Assembly: GCA_025463285.1 (NCBI GenBank)
Contig: JAOBWI010000017.1
Coordinates: 105,772-169,771, forward strand
Reading direction: 5' to 3'
DNA: 64,000 nucleotides
DNA from: Acidimicrobiaceae bacterium
GTDB lineage: Bacteria > Actinomycetota > Acidimicrobiia > Acidimicrobiales > RAAP-2
The notes beneath the pieces are model-generated. The model saw nothing but the letters and a program-made list of their open reading frames with translations, made no database searches and was not told the origin of the DNA. Shown piece after piece: positions 19,090 to 26,990 of this stretch. Position 1 is the first letter of the stretch; the number at the start of each line of letters is the position of its first letter. Both the position numbers and the translations under genes were made by a program.

Positions 19090-19719
19090 GTGCCAGGAGA
19101 TGATCCAACGCTAGTTGAGCCGTTCGAGAACGAGCTCCTGCGCGCAAGTTTTCATTCCTCGAACGACGGCGCCGCTCTGTTGACGCGCACGCTGCACTCT
19201 CGTGAGGCCCGTCACCGCGTCCTAGCGCTTCGTGGTCTCGTTCGCCTCTCGCTCATGACCGACGCGCTCTGGCGAGAAGTTTTGACCGACGGCGACGTCG
19301 AGGTGCGCCGTGACGCTCTTCAACAACTCGCTCACGCCGAGCTCGCGGACCCGAGCGTGCTGGACGACGTTCTCGACATGCTCAATGAGGAAGACGCGTT
19401 GGTGGTGGACGCCGCCGCGTTCGCTCTCGGCGAGCACCTCTACGTCGCGGCGGTCGTGGCGCTGTGTGCGACCGCCGCGCAGCACGAGGACGCCCGCTGT
19501 CGCGAGTCGGCCATCGCGTCGCTGGGAGCCATCGGCGACGACCGGGCGCGCGCCACCATCATCGCGGCCTTAGAGGACAAGCCCCCCATTCGTCGTCGAG
19601 CGGTGGTGGCGTTGTCGAACTTTGAGGGGCCCGACATCGACGCGGCGCTCGAGGTCGCCGGCGCGGACAAGGACTGGCAGGTTCGCTCCGCCGTCGCGGA
19701 GTTGCGCAACGAGGAGTAG
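19090..19719 (+). CDS. HEAT-repeat protein
   Basis: Repeated helical pairs VRRDALQQLAHAELADPSVLDDVLDML..RESAIASLGAIGDDRARATIIAALED. Confidence 0.8.
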   Translation: MPGDDPTLVEPFENELLRASFHSSNDGAALLTRTLHSREARHRVLALRGLVRLSLMTDALWREVLTDGDVEVRRDALQQLAHAELADPSVLDDVLDMLNEEDALVVDAAAFALGEHLYVAAVVALCATAAQHEDARCRESAIASLGAIGDDRARATIIAALEDKPPIRRRAVVALSNFEGPDIDAALEVAGADKDWQVRSAVAELRNEE

Positions 19720-20724
19720 CTACCGGTCGGCGCTGCGAAAGAGCGCGTGCAGTGACGCCATCTCCTCGAGACACGCGCTGAGACCCACGATCACCGCCAG
19801 ATCGGCCTGAGCGGCCAGGCTCACCTCGACGCCCGAACTCGTGGCCACCAGTTCATCGAGGTCGGGAAGGTTGGCCTGGCCTCCGACGAGCGTCATCCCC
19901 CGAGCGCTGATGTCTTGGGACAGGTCCGGCGGTGTGTCGCTCAAGCACTCTTGGATCATGCGCATCGTGGAGTTCAAAACGTCGCGCGCAGCGAGGTTCA
20001 CCAAGTCCGCGCTCACCTCGACCTCGACCAGCTCCCCGCGATCAACGCTGCGCGCCAGTACGACCTCGCGGCGCCCGTTCGTTCGACCCAAGGCCGAGAT
20101 CAACGTGCACTTTAAAGCCTCTACCACGCTCGGTGCGACCACCACGCCGAGGTTGATCCGCAACGAGGTGGCGATCGCCGCGTCCACGTCGTTGCCGCCC
20201 AGCCGTCGCGCCCCGCCGCTGACGATGCCGCCGAGCGAGATGACCGCGGCTTCCGAGGCCCCCGCACCTAACAAGGTGACGGCCGAGCCCACCGGATCCT
20301 GCACCGGCAGACCGAGTCCAATGGCCGCGGCGAGTGGCGCCTCGACCAGGCTGACCTCACGTGCGCCCGCTTGGATGGCCGCTTGACGCAACGCTCGACG
20401 TTCGATGGCCGTCGCCAGCGAGGGCACGCTCATCACCACGCGAGCGCGACTCAGTTTGGAGACGCCCGCGCGATCGAACAGCGCCGCAATCAGACGCGCG
20501 GTCACGTCGAAGTCGACCGTGGCACCTTGATTGAAGGGACGAAACACCACGACGTGTCGCGCGGTGCGCCCCACCAGCTCCAGCGCGCCGTGACCCAGCT
20601 CGAGGACGTCACCTGTATTGGTGTCGATCGCCACCATGGTCGGTTCGTCGAAGAGAACGCCCCGTTGAGCGGTGGCGAGTCGCGTGTGGGAGGTACCGAT
20701 ATCGAGCGCGACGTCTAAAGCCAT
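19720..20724 (-). CDS. Divergent MreB-like actin-fold protein
   Basis: DIGTSHTRLATAQRG, RPFNQGATVDFDV, RVVMSVPSLATAIERRALRQAAIQAGAREVSLVEAPLAAAIGLGLPV, AAVISLGGIV. Confidence 0.85.
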   Translation of the reverse strand: MALDVALDIGTSHTRLATAQRGVLFDEPTMVAIDTNTGDVLELGHGALELVGRTARHVVVFRPFNQGATVDFDVTARLIAALFDRAGVSKLSRARVVMSVPSLATAIERRALRQAAIQAGAREVSLVEAPLAAAIGLGLPVQDPVGSAVTLLGAGASEAAVISLGGIVSGGARRLGGNDVDAAIATSLRINLGVVVAPSVVEALKCTLISALGRTNGRREVVLARSVDRGELVEVEVSADLVNLAARDVLNSTMRMIQECLSDTPPDLSQDISARGMTLVGGQANLPDLDELVATSSGVEVSLAAQADLAVIVGLSACLEEMASLHALFRSADR

Positions 20725-20781
20725 GAGTAACGATGTTAGGGCGACGCCTCGAAGAACCCTTTCGTTACTAGCCTTTCAAAG

Positions 20782-21867
20782 GTGGCGTGGAGGAAGTTAA
20801 GCAAATGGTGGTCCTCACCTCGTCGCGCGCCTCCCTCCGTCGAGAGCCGCCACTGGGTGCATCCGAGCGAACTCCCGAACTTCGACGCCCTGGAGACCAG
20901 CCTGCGCGCCCACGCCAAGACGCCGCGCACCGTCGCCGTGGTCATGCTGCTGGTCTTGGTGGTGGGGGGCACCGTCCTGATGGCCAATCGAGGATCGAGC
21001 ACCCCGAACGACCTCCCCGCCCACTTGGCCACCACGCTCAAGGCGCTTCCGGCGTCCAGCAGAGCGGCGGCGGCGGCCACGGTGGACTTAACGATCACCT
21101 GGCCCGGTCACGTCACCGACGTGGCCGCGCTGGTTCTTCCCCACGACCTGGCGGTCACGACGACCGTCATTCCCGCCAACGCCATCATCTCGGGCTCCAC
21201 CACGACCAAGGTCAACTTTCCGGTCACCCTCGAAGGCCGCGACAACGTAATGGGCTTTTCGATCGTGAAGCTGAGTGTCCCCATCGCCGCCCTGCCGCTC
21301 GACGCCATGCCGGCCAGCACCGCGGTCGTGGCCGTGGCGCCGATCGTCCAGGGTTCCACCACGGTGCCAGAGTTCGACTGGTCAATGACGACGCTCGGCG
21401 ATCCAACCAACAACGCCCAGGGCGTCGTGCGCTATCTCGCGACCGAGAGTGACTCCAGCCTGAGCGGTTCCGTCGACGCCATCGCGGTGGACTCGGCCGG
21501 CCACGTCGTGGCCGTGTTGTCGTCGCGGCACTTCTGGTATCCGGCCACCTTCGTGGCCCAAGTGGCCGACGTGGTGGCGACGGGACGGGGCTGTCACGCC
21601 GACCTCGGTGTTAGCGGTTCCAACGAGCAAGGCGGCGGCGTGCTCATCACCAAGATCAAGCCCTACAGCGCGGCCGCGCACGCCGACCTCAAGGTGGGCG
21701 ACGTCATCACGAACTGGAACGGCACTGACCTCAACACCTGGGATCAACTCGCGTCGACGCTGTATCTGACCCCGGCCTACACCACGGCCCACGTCACCTA
21801 CGACCACACGACCACGGTGCTGCACGCGGTCGTGACGCTGGGCTGTCCCTTTAGGTTGGTGCCGTGA
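20782..21867 (+). CDS. HtrA-like membrane PDZ protein lacking the catalytic triad
   Basis: HWVHPSELP N-terminal motif, one TM, degraded trypsin-like region, C-terminal PDZ ITKIKPYSAAAHADLKVGDVITNWNGTDLNTWDQL. Confidence 0.75.
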   Translation: MAWRKLSKWWSSPRRAPPSVESRHWVHPSELPNFDALETSLRAHAKTPRTVAVVMLLVLVVGGTVLMANRGSSTPNDLPAHLATTLKALPASSRAAAAATVDLTITWPGHVTDVAALVLPHDLAVTTTVIPANAIISGSTTTKVNFPVTLEGRDNVMGFSIVKLSVPIAALPLDAMPASTAVVAVAPIVQGSTTVPEFDWSMTTLGDPTNNAQGVVRYLATESDSSLSGSVDAIAVDSAGHVVAVLSSRHFWYPATFVAQVADVVATGRGCHADLGVSGSNEQGGGVLITKIKPYSAAAHADLKVGDVITNWNGTDLNTWDQLASTLYLTPAYTTAHVTYDHTTTVLHAVVTLGCPFRLVP

Positions 21868-22991
21868 CCACGAATCCCTTCGGTGACATGTTCGGCGACA
21901 TTTTTTCGATGCTGAGCCAGCAAGGTCCCGACGCGTGGTACTCGACCGCCACCCAGATGGCGCTCAACATCGCTCGCGGTGACGACGGGGATCCCAATCC
22001 CCAGCCCACCGAGCGCCAGCGTCTCGAAGAGTTAGCGCCGTTAGTGGGTCGACACGTCGACGCCCTCTTTGGTGTGTCCAGCGAACCGAGCGCCACCGCC
22101 GTGAATCGCTCCGCGCTCACCCTCGCCGCGCTCGAACAGTGGCGACCCTTGATGGAGCCCATGACCAAGCGGAGTCCGCCTCCGGTCGACACCGAGGAGC
22201 TGAACCTGTCGGAGAATCAGTTCCTCTCGCAGATCTCTTCTACCATCGGGCCCCTCTTCACGGGCTTTCAGATGGGTTCGGTGGCGGGGCACTTCTCGGC
22301 TCGCGCCTGGTCGCTCGCCGTGCTGCCGCTGCCCCGACTGAACTCGCAGCGCCTGCTCGTAGTAAACAACGTGACGAACTTCGCCAGCGAGTGGTCCCTC
22401 GAACGCGACGAGGTCTACGTCTTCGCCCTGGCCCAGGAGTTTGTGGCCTCGTTGATACTCAGCCAACCGGGCACCGGCGACGCCCTGCGAGCTCTGTTGA
22501 TCGACGCGGTGGGTGAAGCCGCCGCCATTCAGGGTGATCTCTTGGAGCGACTGCAGTCGATGTTCGAAAGCGGCGACGTCAGCTCGCTCATGAACAACCC
22601 GGAGTCCCTGCTCGACGCCATCTCGATTCCCGACGAGAGCGACGCCACACGCGCGATCAACGCCGCGGCGGCGGTGTTACTGGCCTTCTTCAGCGCGGCC
22701 GCGCAGAACATTACCGAAACGATGCTCGGTCCCAAGCCGGCCCTCGTGGAGGCCTACGCCCGCCACCGCCGTAGTGACGCTCGCGGCGAAGACGCCGCGG
22801 CCGCGCTCTTTGGGATTTCGACCCAAGGACCGCACCACGACGCGGCCACGTCCTTTGTCGCCACGCTGGCGGCCGAGCACGGGCTGAGCGTCTTTGGGGC
22901 GCTCCTTCGGGTGGACGGGCTGCCCAGCGCGGCCGAACTCAACGACCCCGCGCAGTGGTACGAGCGAGTAACGAACTCGCCGCTCGCCTAG
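21864..22991 (+). CDS. DUF2342 (zinc metalloprotease-like) protein with degenerate active site
   Basis: GPLFTGFQMGSVAGHFSARA and overall DUF2342 layout; HExxH position reads QEFVA. Confidence 0.7.
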   Translation: MTTNPFGDMFGDIFSMLSQQGPDAWYSTATQMALNIARGDDGDPNPQPTERQRLEELAPLVGRHVDALFGVSSEPSATAVNRSALTLAALEQWRPLMEPMTKRSPPPVDTEELNLSENQFLSQISSTIGPLFTGFQMGSVAGHFSARAWSLAVLPLPRLNSQRLLVVNNVTNFASEWSLERDEVYVFALAQEFVASLILSQPGTGDALRALLIDAVGEAAAIQGDLLERLQSMFESGDVSSLMNNPESLLDAISIPDESDATRAINAAAAVLLAFFSAAAQNITETMLGPKPALVEAYARHRRSDARGEDAAAALFGISTQGPHHDAATSFVATLAAEHGLSVFGALLRVDGLPSAAELNDPAQWYERVTNSPLA

Positions 22992-23266
22992 TTTTCTTCG
23001 TCGTAGCCGAGGTTCCACTCGACCAATAAGTTCTCGCGCTCGGCGTCGCGATTCACGCGCTCGCGGTTTCGTCGAAACTGGGGGTCGTGGGGAGGGAGAA
23101 ACCGAAGGCGAGCGTCCACCCGGTCGACGAAGGCTTGGATCTGCTCTTCGTCCCCAAAGACCATGCGGCACTCCCAGTGGGGGGCGACGGGACCGAGGTA
23201 GATCACCTGGACGTGGCCGACCGGATCGACGACTTCAACTACCTCTGTGGTCGGGACCTGGCTCAC
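22988..23266 (-). CDS. Conserved-looking hypothetical protein
   Basis: 92-aa ORF with RBS-compatible context, convergent with DUF2342 gene. Confidence 0.6.
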   Translation of the reverse strand: MSQVPTTEVVEVVDPVGHVQVIYLGPVAPHWECRMVFGDEEQIQAFVDRVDARLRFLPPHDPQFRRNRERVNRDAERENLLVEWNLGYDEEN

Positions 23267-23427
23267 GGGACTCCTTCAAAATGCGCTGTAATTCCCCATT
23301 GTACTGGTTGGATAAATCGGGCTCTCTAACCGGGTGCGTCCTAGTGATCGCGACCGCAATGCGCAGTTCGAGCGGCATGGTGTTGACCACGGCGTACTCC
23401 GGCGATCGGACCAAATAGTCACATTCG

Positions 23428-23458
23428 GTTATAAAGAAGTTGTAAAGCGGTTGTAAAG
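23428..23458. promoter_or_regulatory. Three-unit 11-bp direct repeat upstream of whiB
   Basis: GTTATAAAG-AA / GTTGTAAAG-CG / GTTGTAAAG starting at 23428, 23439, 23450. Confidence 0.55.
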
Positions 23459-23522
23459 GAAGTCGCCGAGCGCCTCGCCCAATGTGGCTACTGTGAGGGA
23501 AGAAGTGGGAAGCGAGGTTCGT

Positions 23523-23774
23523 ATGACTGCCGAGTGGATGGCTGATGGTAAGTGCCGCGAGTACCCTGCGGAGACGTTCTTTCCCCGCGACGGAACCGGC
23601 GTGATCGTGGCCCAACGAATCTGCGCGACGTGCCCCGTCGCGAGCGAGTGTTTGATCTACGCCCTCGATAACCACATCGATCACGGCGTGTGGGGCGGCA
23701 AGAGTGAGCGTGAGCGTCGCCGTCTGCTGCGCGAACGACGACGCCAGCGACTCTTTACTCGCGACCCTCGCTGA
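23523..23774 (+). CDS. WhiB-family transcriptional regulator
   Basis: WMADGKC...RICATCPVASEC...HGVWGGKSERERRRLLRERRR; ORF open from 23484. Confidence 0.93.
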   Translation: MTAEWMADGKCREYPAETFFPRDGTGVIVAQRICATCPVASECLIYALDNHIDHGVWGGKSERERRRLLRERRRQRLFTRDPR

Positions 23775-23781
23775 GTAGCTC

Positions 23782-24597
23782 TTGTTTGAGTGTGTGCTCA
23801 ACGTCTCTGAGGGACGTAACCACGAAGTCATCGACGCGATAAGCCTGGCGGCTGGTCTCTCGCTGCGCGACCAGCACAGCGACCGCGCCCACAATCGCAG
23901 TGTTTTTACGCTCATCGACTATCCCGACGAGCTACGCCGAAACGTTCACGCCCTCATTACCGCGGCCATGAAACGTCTCGATCTGCGCGATCACCACGGC
24001 GTACACCCGCGCTTTGGCGTGATCGACGTCGTGCCCTTCGTGGCCCTCGATCCTCGCCACGACCTCGAAGCGGAGATACTGCGCAACGAAGCCGCGATGT
24101 TCATCGCTAAGACCTTTGACGTCCCGGTCTTTTTGTACGGCAGGTTGGCCGATGGCACGAGACGCTCCTTGCCCGACGTACGCCGCAACGCCTTCAGCAC
24201 CTTGGCGCCCGACTTTGGCCCTCGCGAGGCGCACCCCGCTCGCGGGGCTAGCGCGGTCGGGGCGCGCGGCGTCCTGGTGGCGTGGAATCTCTGGTTGCGC
24301 GGCGTCTCACTCGGTGAAGCGAACGACATCGTCAAAGCCATTCGCAGCCCCGAGGTGCGAGCCCTGGCCTTCGCCATTGGTGACTTTGCACAGATCAGCT
24401 GCAACTTAATCAAGCCCGGAGCGGTCGGGCCGTCGCGCGTCTACGACCAGGTGCGTTCGTTACTACGTTCGGGCACGATTGACCACGCCGAGCTGGTGGG
24501 ACTGGTGCCCCAAGAGGTCTTAGACAACGAGGATCGGGAACGCTGGGAGCAATTAGGACTCAGCGCGCAAGCGACCATCGAGTCGAGACTGGTATAG
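23782..24597 (+). CDS. Glutamate formiminotransferase (FtcD N-terminal type)
   Basis: FECVLNVSEGRNHEVIDAI, DHHGVHPRFGVIDVVPFV; TTG start. Confidence 0.9.
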   Translation: MFECVLNVSEGRNHEVIDAISLAAGLSLRDQHSDRAHNRSVFTLIDYPDELRRNVHALITAAMKRLDLRDHHGVHPRFGVIDVVPFVALDPRHDLEAEILRNEAAMFIAKTFDVPVFLYGRLADGTRRSLPDVRRNAFSTLAPDFGPREAHPARGASAVGARGVLVAWNLWLRGVSLGEANDIVKAIRSPEVRALAFAIGDFAQISCNLIKPGAVGPSRVYDQVRSLLRSGTIDHAELVGLVPQEVLDNEDRERWEQLGLSAQATIESRLV

Positions 24598-24600
24598 GGT

Positions 24601-24876
24601 TCAGCCGGCCTGGGCGCGTCGCTCAATTGCCCGGGCCCGGCGCAGGCGTCGACGCTCGCGCTCGCTCATGCCGCCCCAAATCCCGAACTTTTCCCCATTA
24701 TCGAGGGCGAACTCCAGGCAGTCGTCGCGCACCACGCAGCCCCGACAGACCTCTTTGGCCTCACGGGTTGAGGCGCCTCGCTCGGGGAAAAAGAGGTCGG
24801 GGTCAACCCCCATGCAGTTCGATCTCGCCTGCCAACCGCGATCTTCCATACCACTTAAAAGTTCGACGATTTCCAC
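24601..24876 (-). CDS. WhiB-family transcriptional regulator
   Basis: WQARSNCMGVDPDLFFPERG...EVCRGCVVRDDCLEFAL...GIWGGMSERERRRLRR. Confidence 0.95.
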   Translation of the reverse strand: MEIVELLSGMEDRGWQARSNCMGVDPDLFFPERGASTREAKEVCRGCVVRDDCLEFALDNGEKFGIWGGMSERERRRLRRARAIERRAQAG

Positions 24877-24995
24877 GTGGTGATCCTCCCGTCAATGACT
24901 TCTGTCACCGATGTAATTACAACGGTGTCATTGTTGCGGGAAACGGCGCAAATTGCAAATGAATTTTCAAACCACCTGGTGGGAACAGTTTTGAA

Positions 24996-26990
24996 TTAGC
25001 CCGCTTGACGGTGTTTTACGAAGTCGTCGAGGGCGTACGTTCCCAAGTCGTTCACGTCCGTGTAGAAGAGTCGCCCGCCGTTCACCCGGGCGATCTGTTC
25101 CACGAAGGGAAATTGGCTGCGTTCGATGTCCAGAGCGAAGGTGTTAATCGTGATACCCGCCTTGGTGGTGCGAAGGACTTCCGCCATGGTCTTTTCCAAC
25201 GTTTCTCGCACCGGCGGCCAGGCGAAGAACGGCTCCCCGGAGGAGGTGAGGTGCGCGGTCGGCTCGCCGTCGGTCACCACGACCACCTGGCGCTCCCCTC
25301 GTTCGTTGCGCAGAAGGTGTCGGCTAAGGGCTAAGGCGTGCTGAAGGTTGGTGCCGTAGTTGTAGTCAATGGTGAGGGCCGGGATGTCCTCAAGCTTGAG
25401 CTCTTGGGCGCGCTCGCCAAAGCCGACCACGGCGACGAAGTCGCGCGGGAACTTCGAGCGAATGAGCTGCGTCAAGGCCAGCACCATTTTCTTGGCGGGC
25501 ACCAAGTTCCCTCTCATGGCCATCGAGAGTGAGAGGTCGATCGCGAAGACGGTCGCCGAACGACGCGTCGCTTCGTACTCCTCCACTTCAAAGTCGTCCG
25601 GGTGCAGCCGTATCGGGGTGCCCGGCCCCGAACGCATCAGCGCGTTTCGCAGGGTCTTGGGCAAGTGCAGCGAAAAGGCCTCGCCCGGCTCCCAGGGCTT
25701 GGTCGTCTCCTCGCGGTCCCCGCCACGCGCCAGGGTGGCGACGGGATGAGCCCCGAGCGTAGGTGAGTCGCGCAACTGATTAAAGATGTCCCTCAGGGCG
25801 ATCTGGCCGATCTTGCGAATACCTTTGGCGCTCAGTTTCAGCCGGTTGCTCTGGCGGTCGATGAATCCCTGATCCTTCAGTCCCCTCAGGGCTTTTTGCA
25901 GCCGTTGGACGTGTCGCGCGGCGTCGTCGCCGAGGTTGCGCCGCACGGCCTCGACGTCCACCTCCGGTAGTCCCTGGGCGGCGTGGCTCTGGCCCAGAAA
26001 CTCCTCCAGGCCTTTCAACTCTCCCAATTGCTCCGCCACCGACGCGGCTTGGGCGAAGGGTGATCCGTCGTGGCCGCGCATGCGGTGCGCGCGATTCCAC
26101 TCGAGGTCCGGCGTGGCTTGACGCAGGTTGGAGACCAGGCGGTTCATCGAGAAGTTCAGCTCCAAGTTCTGCATCATCTGATCAAAGAGTGCCCGCAGCT
26201 CACCTTGCTGCTCGGACGAGAGCGAGTTAAACATCGCCTCGGCCGCCGCGGCCCGTTCGGCCATCATGCGCACTACGTCCTCCAGCGACTCAGCGCCCGG
26301 GAAAAAGTCGCCAAACTTCTCCATGAAGCTCGCAAAGGTGGGATCGAGATCGTCCCCGCGGCGGTCCTGCTCAATCATGGTCGAGAGCGCGTCCATCATG
26401 TCGCGCATGCGAGCGAGCTCCTCGGGGTCGGGACGGCCCAGAAACTCCTTGCTCTGTTCGAAGTAGGTGTCCAGGACGTCGCGTTCGAGTTCGCTCATCA
26501 TCTCGTCGAACTCTTCGCGGGCCTTCGAGGAGACGAACTCGTAGTTCCGATACTCTCCGAGGCGCTCGGCTAGGCGATCGCTCATCAGGTCACGCTGCAT
26601 CCTCTTTTGATCTACGAGATCGCGCGTGACTTCTTGTCGTCGCTCGTCGCCCGAGTTCTCGGCGTCGGCGGAGAGTTCATCGAGTTCGCTCGCCTCCATG
26701 GCTTCAATATCTTCGAGCCAGTCGCGATAGCGCTGCATCTCCCCGTCGGGGTCGGCTTGTTGCTCCAGCTCGCGCCGCTTGGCTCGAGTACGTTCCAACA
26801 TCTCGCGCAGCCCTTCGACTCGCTCACCCTCGTCGTTGGTGTACCCCTCACGCAAGAGGCGGTCCATGGCTTCGTCGAGGTCGCCGCTCTCCATGAAATC
26901 GTCGGCCAAGTGCGCCAACAACTCCTCGACGTCGAGGTCGTCAAAGTCGTCGTCGCCACCGAAACGGCGATAGCCGTAGCGAACCGGCAC
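24996..26990 (-). CDS. VWA domain-containing protein
   Basis: MIDAS motif VFAIDLSLSMAMRG and VVVVTDGEPTAHL at C-terminus; overlaps the upstream AAA+ gene. Confidence 0.9.
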   Translation of the reverse strand: MPVRYGYRRFGGDDDFDDLDVEELLAHLADDFMESGDLDEAMDRLLREGYTNDEGERVEGLREMLERTRAKRRELEQQADPDGEMQRYRDWLEDIEAMEASELDELSADAENSGDERRQEVTRDLVDQKRMQRDLMSDRLAERLGEYRNYEFVSSKAREEFDEMMSELERDVLDTYFEQSKEFLGRPDPEELARMRDMMDALSTMIEQDRRGDDLDPTFASFMEKFGDFFPGAESLEDVVRMMAERAAAAEAMFNSLSSEQQGELRALFDQMMQNLELNFSMNRLVSNLRQATPDLEWNRAHRMRGHDGSPFAQAASVAEQLGELKGLEEFLGQSHAAQGLPEVDVEAVRRNLGDDAARHVQRLQKALRGLKDQGFIDRQSNRLKLSAKGIRKIGQIALRDIFNQLRDSPTLGAHPVATLARGGDREETTKPWEPGEAFSLHLPKTLRNALMRSGPGTPIRLHPDDFEVEEYEATRRSATVFAIDLSLSMAMRGNLVPAKKMVLALTQLIRSKFPRDFVAVVGFGERAQELKLEDIPALTIDYNYGTNLQHALALSRHLLRNERGERQVVVVTDGEPTAHLTSSGEPFFAWPPVRETLEKTMAEVLRTTKAGITINTFALDIERSQFPFVEQIARVNGGRLFYTDVNDLGTYALDDFVKHRQAG

